A stretch of DNA of 64,000 nucleotides from positions 62,001-126,000 of the forward strand of contig CAVSCR010000006.1 in the NCBI GenBank assembly GCA_963726575.1, read 5' to 3'. Position numbers and translations under genes: made by a program. Source of the DNA: CAVSCR01 sp963726575. GTDB lineage: Bacteria > Actinomycetota > Actinomycetes > JAHEKZ01. Below, in pieces: positions 17,999 to 25,906 of this stretch. Numbering within the stretch: the stretch's first letter is position 1; each line of letters opens with the position of its first letter. A model generated the notes under the pieces. The model worked only from the letters and a program-made list of their open reading frames with translations, was not told where the DNA came from and did no database searches.

Positions 17999-19383
17999 CA
18001 TGCGCTGCGCCCGCGGGGTGTGACGTAGCACGGCAGGCCGCCGCGGGGCCGGATCGTGGCCCCCGGCTTGGGCAGCGCAGGAACCACCGGGCGCACGTCG
18101 AAGGACGCGAGCACGCGAGCCACCAGGCGGGGTACCTCCACCGCCGCGAGGTCACGTCCGATGCACAGCCGCGGCCCGGCTCCGAACGGCAGGTAGGCGT
18201 CGCGCGGGATGGTCGACCGCTGCGGCTCCAGGAACCGCTGGGGCCGGAATTGCCGGGGGTCGGTGAAGCTCGCGGGATCCCGGTGCAGCAGGGGCAGGGC
18301 GACGATCACCATCGTGCCCGCCGGGATCCGGTACCCGCACAGGACGTCGTCGGTGAGCGCCCGCCGCGTCATCAGCCACACCGGTGGCCACAGACGCATG
18401 GCCTCCTCGACCGCGGCGCTCGTGTAGACCAGGGAGTCGTTGGGCGGGTCCGGCGACTCCGCCGTCCATGAGCGAAGCGCCCGCCCCTCCGACACGACCT
18501 GCTCCTGGATCTGCGGTGTCCCGGCCAGCAGCGCCACCGTCCAGGTCGCAGCGGCGGCCACGGTCTCGTGGCCCGCTACGACAAGGGTGACTGCTTCGTC
18601 GCGCACCTGCGCAGTGGTGAGCAGTCCCGCGGCTTGCGCAGCGAGCAACGGACCGAGTACGCCATCGCCTCCGGAGTGACGCCGATGCGCCTCGATCATC
18701 GCGCCCACAGCATCGTCGATCTGACGCAGGGTCGATCGGAATCGGAGGTTGGCCGGGAACGGTGCCCAGAGCGGGACGGGCAGGCTCTGCGCACGACGCA
18801 CGACGTCGTCCAGCGCAGCACTCACCGCTGCCACCGTGTCAGCGGCGGCATCCGTCAGCTCCGCACCGAACAAGGTGCGCCCGATGATCCCCAGCGTCGT
18901 ACGCATGAACGCCTGGTCGACGTCCACCACCGGTGGTCGTCCGGGGTTCTCCCACTCGTCGACGAGCTGGCTCACCGCATCGTCGGTGAACTGGAGAACG
19001 TCGGTCAGCATGCGCCGGTGGAAGCCCGGGGCCAAGGCGCGGCGCATGGACTTCCAGGCATCACCTTCGCTCACGACGATGCCTTCACCGGTGAGCAAGG
19101 CGAGCGAGCGGTACTGCGGAGTGCGCTTCCCGTACGACATGTGGTTGACCCGCAGGATGCGCTGCACGGCCGTCAGGTCGTTGACGAGGGCCACGCGCAT
19201 GCCGGGCACCTCGAACGAGACGAGAGACCCGTACTCGCCCTGACACCGCCGCAGGAAGCTCAGCGGGTCCTTTCGGGCCATTCGCAGCAGCCGTAGGCCG
19301 GTCATACCACGGGGACCGGGGATGGCGCTGAACGCCCTGACCGCGCCCACCTCGGTCACGGGCGCCGACGGCGCAGCGGTCAC
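17998..19383 (-). CDS. Cytochrome P450
   Basis: A 461-residue soluble P450 of the CYP class. The I-helix oxygen-binding motif is AGHET (in VVAGHETVAAAATW), the K-helix ExxR is EEAMRLWPP, and the heme loop is PFGAGPRLCIGRDLA with the cysteine thiolate. No membrane anchor is present. The start at 19383 gives the usual N-terminal length. It follows amrA by 52 bases in the same direction and may be co-transcribed with the AmmeMemoRadiSam genes. The substrate cannot be told from sequence, and no ferredoxin partner is adjacent. Confidence 0.92.
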   Translation of the reverse strand: MTAAPSAPVTEVGAVRAFSAIPGPRGMTGLRLLRMARKDPLSFLRRCQGEYGSLVSFEVPGMRVALVNDLTAVQRILRVNHMSYGKRTPQYRSLALLTGEGIVVSEGDAWKSMRRALAPGFHRRMLTDVLQFTDDAVSQLVDEWENPGRPPVVDVDQAFMRTTLGIIGRTLFGAELTDAAADTVAAVSAALDDVVRRAQSLPVPLWAPFPANLRFRSTLRQIDDAVGAMIEAHRRHSGGDGVLGPLLAAQAAGLLTTAQVRDEAVTLVVAGHETVAAAATWTVALLAGTPQIQEQVVSEGRALRSWTAESPDPPNDSLVYTSAAVEEAMRLWPPVWLMTRRALTDDVLCGYRIPAGTMVIVALPLLHRDPASFTDPRQFRPQRFLEPQRSTIPRDAYLPFGAGPRLCIGRDLAAVEVPRLVARVLASFDVRPVVPALPKPGATIRPRGGLPCYVTPRGRSA

Positions 19384-19435
19384 GGGACCACGCTAGTCGG
19401 GCAGTCACGGGACTGCCCGTCGACGCAGGCGGCGC

Positions 19436-20047
19436 TCAGGCGACCGGGAAGGACCGAGGCCCCGGATCGCCGAACTCGTCGACCTCGTAGGTGAACACGC
19501 GGATACCCGTGGGCCACTCGCGCGGCCACAGTCCGGCCTTGCGCCACAGCATCGCCAGGAACTCGTCGACATCGCTGACGGACTCCCACACCGACGGAAG
19601 GAACGTCGCACGGTGACCGGGCGCCACGATGAGCAGCCCATCCTTACCGGTACGCAGAGACTCAGCCACCTGCCGATGGTTGGACGCGCGCAACTCGTGT
19701 AGTGCACCGAGGACCGACACCTCGACCGTCATGACGGTGAAGTCGTCGACCTCGATCGGTGGCACGCGTGGGTCGTCGAACGCCGCCCCCAGCGCGTGCT
19801 CGGCGACATCGATGCCGAGGGGCTGGTAGGGCTCGAGCGTCCCGATGCAACCGAGCAACATGCCGTCACGACGCAACGTGACGAAGGTGGCGCCTGGCTG
19901 ACGCAATCGGGGTGAGAGGTCGCCCACGTCGGGCAGGCGGCGCGCACCACTCGACAGCGCACGCGCGATGGCCGACTCAGCGATCGCGATCAATGCCTCG
20001 CGATCCGCTGCAGCCAGCGGGTCGGTGCTCGACAATGGCTCGTTCAT
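19436..20047 (-). CDS. amrA: AmmeMemoRadiSam system protein A (AMMECR1 domain)
   Basis: A 203-residue AMMECR1-fold protein. FVTLRRDGMLLGCIGTLEP at about 56-74 is the conserved LRGCIG-type block, and ESVSDVDEFLAMLWRKAGL precedes the end. Biochemical function is not established for the family. The ATG at 20047 overlaps the amrB stop codon, so A, B and the radical SAM protein are translated as one coupled unit. The whole set is a known but poorly understood genomic partnership. Confidence 0.9.
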   Translation of the reverse strand: MNEPLSSTDPLAAADREALIAIAESAIARALSSGARRLPDVGDLSPRLRQPGATFVTLRRDGMLLGCIGTLEPYQPLGIDVAEHALGAAFDDPRVPPIEVDDFTVMTVEVSVLGALHELRASNHRQVAESLRTGKDGLLIVAPGHRATFLPSVWESVSDVDEFLAMLWRKAGLWPREWPTGIRVFTYEVDEFGDPGPRSFPVA

Positions 20048-20886
20048 CGGGCGACTCCCTCGCGAACGGCGAATGAACCGTAACCGACCACGCGGTCAGC
20101 CGATCCGATCGCGTCCGCTGAGGTGGCCTGGTCCACGAGTTCCACGGTGGCCCCCGTGCGTCGTGCCTGGTGCAGCAGTCCGCGTAGCGGACGCGCCCCG
20201 CAGGCGTCGTCGTCCGCGACAGCCGCCTCGTCCAGCGCCTGGATCGCTGCCACAGTGGCCGCATCGCGCCTGCGGCAGGCGGCCAGGTCGAGGTAGTGCG
20301 ACAGGTCGGTGCTGAGCACCACCAGCGTCGAGGGGTCGCGCCAGACGAGGTCCAACAGCGCCGCGACCCGGCCAGGTGCGCACAGGCCGACGAGGCAGGG
20401 CAGCACCTCGACGTTCGCCAAACAACGCTGCACGAAGGGCAGCTGGACTTCCAGACTGTGCTCCGGTTCGTGCGCGTAGTCGTCGACCACGACGCCAGGC
20501 AGGCGCAGTGCTGCGTTCCGCAACGGCACGGCAACGGGGAGGTACCCCAGAGGGGTGGCGAACGCCGCCGCCCCGGGGACGGCGATTCCTCGCACCGGTA
20601 CGTAGTGGGCAGGTCCGACCAGCAGCACGCGTGACACCCGACTTCGGATCTGTCTGGTGAGCAGCGAGTAGGCGGCACCGGCGACCGCACCGGAGTACAC
20701 GTAGCCGGCGTGCGGCGCCACCAAGCCCACAAGGCGTCCACCGTCGGCCTGGGCTGTGCGACGGCGGCCATCGGCCACGACGGCGTCAACCATGGCGGCC
20801 AGCTCCTGCGGATCTGCCGGATAGAACCGACCGGCGACTGCCGGCTCACGTACCGAGCGCACGCCCGGGAGCAACCCGCGTCTCAT
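20044..20886 (-). CDS. amrB: AmmeMemoRadiSam system protein B (MEMO1 family)
   Basis: A 280-residue MEMO1-like protein related in fold to extradiol dioxygenases. VREPAVAGRFYPADPQEL, GLVAPHAGYVYSGAVAG (with the conserved His), EPEHSLEVQLPFVQ and STDLSHYLD carry the metal-site residues expected of the family. The ATG at 20886 overlaps the amrS stop codon (ATGA), and its own stop overlaps the amrA start. Upstream in-frame codons exist but belong to the amrS sequence. Confidence 0.9.
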   Translation of the reverse strand: MRRGLLPGVRSVREPAVAGRFYPADPQELAAMVDAVVADGRRRTAQADGGRLVGLVAPHAGYVYSGAVAGAAYSLLTRQIRSRVSRVLLVGPAHYVPVRGIAVPGAAAFATPLGYLPVAVPLRNAALRLPGVVVDDYAHEPEHSLEVQLPFVQRCLANVEVLPCLVGLCAPGRVAALLDLVWRDPSTLVVLSTDLSHYLDLAACRRRDAATVAAIQALDEAAVADDDACGARPLRGLLHQARRTGATVELVDQATSADAIGSADRVVGYGSFAVREGVAR

Positions 20887-22035
20887 GACGGACCCGACCC
20901 GGCACCTGAGGGATCGAGGTAGGAGCGATCCACATCGGCCAGTCGCACCGGCAGCCGACGCGGACCCCAGTCTCCGGCCGGTCCCTCGAACACGCCGGCC
21001 AGCCGCGTGCCGCACGATGCGCAGTGTCCATCATCGGAGAGCCGGTACCGGCCCAGCGTGTACCAGTCCCGCTCGATCATGCACGCGCCGCACCGCTGGC
21101 AGTAGGTGCTGTCCGCCGCACGGTCGTGCACGTTGCCGACGTAGACGTGGTGCAGTCCATTCGCGAGCCCGCAGAGCGCGAGCACGTTGCAGCGTCGCCA
21201 ACGGCGTGGTCGGCACTTCGAGCATCTTGTAGTCCGGATGGAACGCAGAGAAGTGAAGCGGAACACTCGGGTCGAGCGCCGCCAGCCACCCAGTCAGTCG
21301 GTCCAACTCGTCATCGGAGTCGTTGCGGCCCGGTACGAGGAGTGTCGTCACCTCGACCCACACGTCGGTCTCTTTGACCAGGTACTCGATCGTGTCGAGC
21401 ACAGGCTGCAGGTGGCCGCTGCACACCCGGTGGTAGAAGTCCTCGTCGAACGACTTCAGATCGACGTTGGCGGCATCGATCACCGAGAACAACTCACTAC
21501 GCGGCTCCGGCTCCACGTAGCCGGCCGTGACCGCGACGGTTCGGATCCCACGCTCCTGACAGGCCCGTGCGACGTCGACGGCGTACTCGAGGTAGATCAC
21601 GGGGTCGTTGTAGGTCAACGCCACCGACGGGCACCCCAGCGCGGTGGCGGCCCGGGCGATCGTCTCCGGCATGGCCGACTCGGCGAGCGTGTCGATCTCG
21701 CGGCTCTTGCTGATGTCCCAGTTCTGGCAGTACCGGCAGGTCAGGTTGCATCCCGCGGTGCCGAACGACAGCACCGGCGTCCCCGGCAGGAAGTGGTAGA
21801 GGGGCTTCTTCTCGATGGGGTCGACGCAGAAGCCGCTGCTGCGACCGTAGGTGGTCAAGACGATGCGATCGCCGTCCCTGGCCCGGACGAAACACAGGCC
21901 ACGCTGACCGTCGTGGAGGCGGCACAACCGCGGGCAGAGAGCGCACTCGACCCGGCCATCGTCGAGCAGGTGCCAGTAGCGGCCAGGCACGACCGACAGG
22001 TCGTTACCGGTCAGAGTCCCGCGGACCTCGCTCAT
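20883..22035 (-). CDS. amrS: AmmeMemoRadiSam system radical SAM enzyme (one frameshift)
   Basis: A radical SAM protein of about 383 residues related to pyruvate-formate-lyase-activating enzymes. The N-terminal cysteine block CALCPRLCRL and the SAM cluster motif CNLTCRYCQNW (CxxxCxxC) are intact. The reading frame changes near 21180, after PLATLQRARA. It then continues GLANGLHHVYVGNVHD with C-terminal zinc-type cysteines (YCQRCGACMIERDWY, CASCGTRLAGVF). The span is a multiple of three plus one, so one extra base explains the break. The ATG at 22035 follows GGGAGG and gives the family N-terminus. Confidence 0.85.
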
Positions 22036-22160
22036 GAGGACCTCCCTCGGCCCCCCGCCAACCCCCAGTACACGCCCGCCGGGCCGGCGAGCCCAAGGGG
22101 CGAACGCCCCTTTAGCGTGACGGTCGACCCAGGCGCCGTCCACCCGGCTGAGGAGGACCG

Positions 22161-22817
22161 ATGACCGCAGACCACATCGCAATCGGGGAGGACGGCCGCG
22201 GCCGCTGCTTCTGGGGCAGCGAACCGGAGGTCTATCGGGCCTACCACGACGATGAGTGGGGCCGCCCGGTCACCAGCGACCACGGGCTGCTGGAGAAGCT
22301 GTGCCTGGAAGGCTTCCAGTCCGGCCTGTCGTGGCTGACCATCCTGCGCAAGCGGGCTGCGTTCCGCGCCGCCTTCGCCGGGTTCGATCCGAGAGCGGTG
22401 GCGGGGTTCGACGAGTCCGACGTGCAGCGGCTGCTCCAAGACGCCGGCATCGTGCGCCACCGCGGGAAGATCGAGTCCACGATCAACAACGCGGGCCGCG
22501 CCCTGGACCTGATGAGGGAGTACGGCAGTCTGGCCCGGTTCGTCGCGGCGTACCGACCCCAGCCGGCCAGCCGACCGGCCGAGCTGAGCTGGCAGTGGCT
22601 CGCCGACAACCCCACCAGCGAACAGTCGACGGCGCTCGCCAAGGACCTGAAGAAGCGCGGGTGGTCCTACGTCGGGCCGACCACGGTCTACGCGTTCATG
22701 CAGTCGGTCGGCCTGGTCAACGACCACCTCGAGGCGTGCTGGGCACGCGCCGAGGTCGAGGCAGCCCAGGTGCGCTGGTCCCAGGAGGCCGAGCTGACCG
22801 ACTCCAGCGGCGGGTAA
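22161..22817 (+). CDS. tag: DNA-3-methyladenine glycosylase I
   Basis: A 218-residue base-excision-repair enzyme that removes 3-methyladenine from DNA. RCFWGSEPEVYRAYHDDEWG at the N-terminus holds the first Cys and His zinc ligands, and GPTTVYAFMQSVGLVNDHLEAC at about 173-194 holds the last His and Cys. Its HhH-fold catalytic region (EGFQSGLSWLTILRKR) is complete. It is divergent from amrS; the ATG follows GAGGAGG. It runs in the same direction as the DUF2505 gene with a 26-base gap. Confidence 0.93.
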   Translation: MTADHIAIGEDGRGRCFWGSEPEVYRAYHDDEWGRPVTSDHGLLEKLCLEGFQSGLSWLTILRKRAAFRAAFAGFDPRAVAGFDESDVQRLLQDAGIVRHRGKIESTINNAGRALDLMREYGSLARFVAAYRPQPASRPAELSWQWLADNPTSEQSTALAKDLKKRGWSYVGPTTVYAFMQSVGLVNDHLEACWARAEVEAAQVRWSQEAELTDSSGG

Positions 22818-22843
22818 CGTCGGTCCGACGCCGGGAGGGGCAC

Positions 22844-23323
22844 ATGCACGTGCAGCACGACTTCACCGCCACGCCTGAACGACTGCGCGACACGTTGGTC
22901 GACGCCGAGTTCCTCGCTGCCCTGGGCGAGCGCTTCGGCGGAGTGGGCAAGGCGGTCACCGAGGTGGGCGACGCCTCGATCACGGTAGTCACCCAGCGCC
23001 AGCTGCCGATGGAGTATGTCCCCGCGGCGGCCCGCTCGTTCGCCGGCGACGGTGTGGTGACCCAGACCGACCTGTGGTCATTGAACTCCGACGACCCGGT
23101 GGACGGCAGTTGGACGGCCCGGCTCGACGGCGCCCCCGCCACGATGGGGGGCGCCTACACGATTGCGGCGACCGACGACGGCTGTCGCTACACGGTGACG
23201 GCAGAGGTGAAGGTCAAGATCCCGCTGATCGGTGGTCGAGTCGAGAGCGAGATCCGCCGCTACCTCAGCTCGTTGGTCGTCAAGCAGATGGAGTTCACCC
23301 AAGAGTGGCTCGACCGGAAGTGA
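22844..23323 (+). CDS. DUF2505 family SRPBCC-fold protein
   Basis: A 159-residue protein of the START/SRPBCC-like DUF2505 family, mostly found in actinobacteria. It begins MHVQHDFTATPERLRDTLVD and ends with a long amphipathic helix (RYLSSLVVKQMEFTQEWLDRK region) typical of the fold. No catalytic residues are known. The ATG at 22844 follows GGGAGGGG. Its stop overlaps the GTG of the next gene (GTGA), so the two are coupled. Confidence 0.85.
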   Translation: MHVQHDFTATPERLRDTLVDAEFLAALGERFGGVGKAVTEVGDASITVVTQRQLPMEYVPAAARSFAGDGVVTQTDLWSLNSDDPVDGSWTARLDGAPATMGGAYTIAATDDGCRYTVTAEVKVKIPLIGGRVESEIRRYLSSLVVKQMEFTQEWLDRK

Positions 23324-24345
23324 CGCAGCGCGTCCGGTTGTGCGTGCTCGGCTTCGGCGCTGCGATGCGCCGACTCTTCGAGCTGGTCGACGAGCACGAG
23401 CAGCGGCTGGCGGAGCGGTTCGACGTGGACTTCGCGGTGACCGCCGTCGGCACGGGTCGGCACGGTTGCTGGCACGATCCGCAGGGCCGCCCGGTGCGCG
23501 ACGTGCTCGCCATGTCGTCGCGACCCGGCGGGTCGTTCGCCGAACCATCGACGGCGGGACTCGACCTGATCAGCTCGAGCACCGCCGACGTGCTGGTGGA
23601 GGCCACGCCGCTGGAGCGCGGCGGCGCCGCTGCGACCAGCCATGTCGACGCGGCGCTGCGGGCAGGCATGGACGTGGTGACCCTCAACAAGGGGCCGATC
23701 GCGTGGAACTACCCCCGTCTGTCCGGACTCGCCGTCGAGCTCGGCCGACAGCTGCGGTTCGAGGGCACCGTCATGGACGGGTGCCCCGTGTTCTCGTTGG
23801 TCGAGCGCACGCTGCCCGGTGCGACGGTGACCGGGTTCAGTGGCGTTCTCAACAGCACCTCCAACGTCGTGCTCGATCGACTCGGCGAGGGCGGCATGAC
23901 GTCCGACGCCGTCCGATACGCGCAGCACGAAGGGTTCGCCGAGAACGACCCTGCCCATGACCTCAGTGGATACGACACCGCCGTCAAGGTCGCGATCTTG
24001 GCGAACGTCTGGCTCGACGCCCGCATCGATCCGGACCAGCTCGCCGGCACCGGGGTCGACGACTCACTCGCCGACCGGGCCACCGCAGCGTTCGCCGCCG
24101 GGCGCAGGCTGCGACTACTCGGATCGGCGTCGCGCCACGACCGTCACGTTGACGCGTCGGTGGACCTGGTCGAGGTGGGCCCGGCGAGTCCGTTCTTCGC
24201 CACGGCCGACGCATCGTCGACACTGCAGATCTTCACCGACCTGGCCGGCGTCATCGAGGTCACCGAACGCTCCCCTGGCTTGACGCAGACCGCGTACGCC
24301 GTGCTCGCCGACCTGCTGCACTGCGTGAGGTCGGGAAGGACGTGA
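23320..24345 (+). CDS. Homoserine dehydrogenase-like NAD(P)-dependent oxidoreductase
   Basis: A 341-residue enzyme with an N-terminal Rossmann fold (VRLCVLGFGAAMRRL) and the homoserine-dehydrogenase catalytic domain. TLNKGPIAW supplies the first conserved Lys, GVLNSTSNVVLDRL the substrate loop, and EGFAENDPAHDLSGYDTAVK the Asp/Lys catalytic block. It lacks the C-terminal ACT domain of the main biosynthetic enzyme and is not next to thrB or thrC. It is probably a paralogue with a related oxidoreductase role rather than the main threonine-pathway enzyme. The GTG at 23320 overlaps the upstream stop. Confidence 0.8.
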   Translation: MTQRVRLCVLGFGAAMRRLFELVDEHEQRLAERFDVDFAVTAVGTGRHGCWHDPQGRPVRDVLAMSSRPGGSFAEPSTAGLDLISSSTADVLVEATPLERGGAAATSHVDAALRAGMDVVTLNKGPIAWNYPRLSGLAVELGRQLRFEGTVMDGCPVFSLVERTLPGATVTGFSGVLNSTSNVVLDRLGEGGMTSDAVRYAQHEGFAENDPAHDLSGYDTAVKVAILANVWLDARIDPDQLAGTGVDDSLADRATAAFAAGRRLRLLGSASRHDRHVDASVDLVEVGPASPFFATADASSTLQIFTDLAGVIEVTERSPGLTQTAYAVLADLLHCVRSGRT

Positions 24346-24350
24346 AACGG

Positions 24351-24390
24351 CGATGGGCGTCCAACCCGGAACCGGGTTGGACGCCCATCG
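24351..24390. terminator. Perfect 19-bp hairpin, bidirectional terminator
   Basis: The arm CGATGGGCGTCCAACCCGG at 24351-24369 is perfectly complementary to 24372-24390. It lies between two convergent genes (the dehydrogenase stop at 24345 and the cold-shock stop at 24409). It has no T-run, as is common for actinobacterial terminators. Confidence 0.8.
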
Positions 24391-24408
24391 AAAGCGAGCG
24401 GGGTACCT

Positions 24409-24612
24409 CTAGAGAGGATTGACCTGCTCGGCCTGCGGGCCCTTGGGGCCCTGGGTGATCTGGAACTCCACGCGCTGGTTCTCGTTGAGCGACTTGTACC
24501 CCTGCGCCTGGATGGCGGAGAAGTGGACGAACACGTCCGGTCCCCCGTCATCCTGGGCGATGAAGCCGAAGCCCTTCTCAGCGTTGAACCACTTCACGGT
24601 GCCCTGTGCCAT
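24409..24612 (-). CDS. csp: Cold-shock domain protein
   Basis: A 67-residue single cold-shock domain that binds single-stranded nucleic acid. RNP1 is KGFGFI and RNP2 is VFVHF, and the protein begins MAQGTVKWFNAEKGFGFIAQ. The ATG at 24612 follows AGGAGAT. A long leader (about 100 or more bases) precedes it, as is common for csp genes. Confidence 0.95.
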   Translation of the reverse strand: MAQGTVKWFNAEKGFGFIAQDDGGPDVFVHFSAIQAQGYKSLNENQRVEFQITQGPKGPQAEQVNPL

Positions 24613-24707
24613 GCGATATCTCCTGTGTCTGGCACTTAAACGGGGCACAACGGTTGCGTACCCCGGGCTGCCGCCGTAGACCTTCACCCGGCCGTGCTGT
24701 GAAAGCC

Positions 24708-24740
24708 GAACGCCCGCGACTGAATCCTTCGCGGGCGTTC
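24708..24740. terminator. 12-bp stem hairpin between a small gene and csp
   Basis: GAACGCCCGCGA at 24708-24719 pairs with TCGCGGGCGTTC at 24729-24740 around a 9-base loop. On the minus strand it follows the small gene ending at 24807 and precedes csp by about 96 bases. It may end the upstream transcript or form part of the csp leader. Confidence 0.6.
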
Positions 24741-24806
24741 AAGGTCCTGCGAGGTACTGCAACTGCAACCGCTGGAGACCCTACCACTCCTACCCGGCAG
24801 ACCCGG

Positions 24807-25031
24807 TCAAAGCGGTCCTGGCGCCTCCGGCCCGACGTCGCGCGAGCGCAGCAGCAACCACAGCTGGTCCAGCTCGGCCTGATCGACCGGGTCGTGGACG
24901 CTCGCCCCGCCGTCGCCGCTCGGCAGCGCCCGACGGATCAGTTCGTCGATCCGGTCCCTGATCTGCTCGTTCGTGGGCTCGCCGGGCCCGGACTGAGCCC
25001 GGTGGTCGGCTTCGGCCTCGTGGTCGCTCAT
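24807..25031 (-). CDS. Small actinobacterial protein, DUF2630-like
   Basis: A 74-residue acidic protein with a helical segment NEQIRDRIDELIRRAL and a C-terminal QAELDQLWLLLRSRD. The pattern of two helices with D-x-LW-x-LLR resembles DUF2630, but the match is by eye and weak. It starts 15 bases after the stop of the membrane protein gene and follows GAGG, so the two form an operon. Function unknown. Confidence 0.6.
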   Translation of the reverse strand: MSDHEAEADHRAQSGPGEPTNEQIRDRIDELIRRALPSGDGGASVHDPVDQAELDQLWLLLRSRDVGPEAPGPL

Positions 25032-25045
25032 CGGTACCTCGGGTC

Positions 25046-25552
25046 TCAGTGGCTGACCATGATCTTCAACAGCAGCAGGACGACGCCGAACGCCGAGGTG
25101 GAGAGCACCGAACGGAGCCGCTGCAGGCCGTGGAGCCCCTCGGCGCGGCCCACCGCGAACCCCCAGCCCGCGAGGATGACGATGCCGACGATCATGGCCA
25201 ACCAGGTGGGCCGCTGGTCACCGAGCACGCCGACCTGACCCAGCAGCAGACAGGCGGCGATGGGAAGGCTGGACTCCACCATCGGCCACTCGTCGCGGGC
25301 GATCTCGGCGCGCTCGGAGAACGAGTAGTGACGTCGGTGCGCGATCTGTCGCCCGACCGACTCGGCGTAGGCGTGGGCCAACCAGAACACCACCGACGTG
25401 ATCACGACGCCGGCGGCGAGGGCGACCGGACGCACGTTGCCACCGGCGGCGACCGCCACGACGGACAGCGCGAGGATCGTTCCGTAGATCGCCCCGGCAT
25501 AGCGGTGTCCGAGCCGCTCCGCGGCTGCCGGGTTCATATCGGTCTCAGACAT
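25046..25552 (-). CDS. Small integral membrane protein of unknown function
   Basis: A 168-residue protein with about four membrane helices: IYGTILALSVVAVAAG, PVALAAGVVITSVVFWLAHA, SLPIAACLLLGQVGVLG/WLAMIVGIVILAGWGFAVG and AFGVVLLLLKIMVSH. The ATG at 25552 is chosen; a start 18 bases earlier is possible. I do not recognise a family function. It is divergent from the LapA-like gene and co-directional with the small DUF2630-like gene. Confidence 0.75.
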   Translation of the reverse strand: MSETDMNPAAAERLGHRYAGAIYGTILALSVVAVAAGGNVRPVALAAGVVITSVVFWLAHAYAESVGRQIAHRRHYSFSERAEIARDEWPMVESSLPIAACLLLGQVGVLGDQRPTWLAMIVGIVILAGWGFAVGRAEGLHGLQRLRSVLSTSAFGVVLLLLKIMVSH

Positions 25553-25628
25553 GCCCGCACCTTCGCACACGGCCAGGGGCCATCCCTACGATCAGACGAC
25601 GTCCGTCTGGACCAGCGAAGGGAACCCG

Positions 25629-25859
25629 ATGATCAACCGACGCAACGACCAGCGGTCCGGGCCGCCGTGGAGCCTGATCGGCGCCGGAGTGCTCGGCGTC
25701 GTCGCACTCGCCTTCTTGTTCAAGAACAAGCAGGAGGTACGGGTTCACCTGCTCGTCACCTCGATCACGGTCCCGCTGTGGCTGGCGCTGCTCGGCTCGA
25801 TGATCCTGGGCGCCCTGATCGCCGCCCTGTACCTGTGGTGGCGCGCTCGACGTCGTTAG
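25629..25859 (+). CDS. LapA-domain (DUF1049) membrane protein
   Basis: A 76-residue protein with two membrane helices (LIGAGVLGVVALAFLF and LWLALLGSMILGALIAALYLW) separated by a short loop with KNKQEVRVHLLV, the hallmark of the LapA/DUF1049 family. It ends in a basic RARRR tail. LapA proteins act in envelope assembly in other bacteria; the role here is not known. The ATG at 25629 follows AGGGAA. Confidence 0.82.
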   Translation: MINRRNDQRSGPPWSLIGAGVLGVVALAFLFKNKQEVRVHLLVTSITVPLWLALLGSMILGALIAALYLWWRARRR

Positions 25860-25861
25860 GA

Positions 25862-25879
25862 CCTTCGGCCGGCCGAAGG
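25862..25879. terminator. 18-bp perfect palindrome after the LapA-like gene
   Basis: CCTTCGGCCGGCCGAAGG is self-complementary and starts 3 bases after the LapA-like stop codon. It likely forms a terminator stem and separates that gene from the ABC exporter promoter (possible -10 TATACA at 25895-25900, 6 bases before the ATG at 25907). Confidence 0.55.
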
Positions 25880-25906
25880 CGCCCGCGGCTGGGCTATACA
25901 CGGACC

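Noticed and set aside
17846..18031. A short frame reading AALEAALEAALEAA through the 12-bp repeat
   Set aside because: It is a translation of the tandem repeat and of non-coding sequence, with no family match or start signal.
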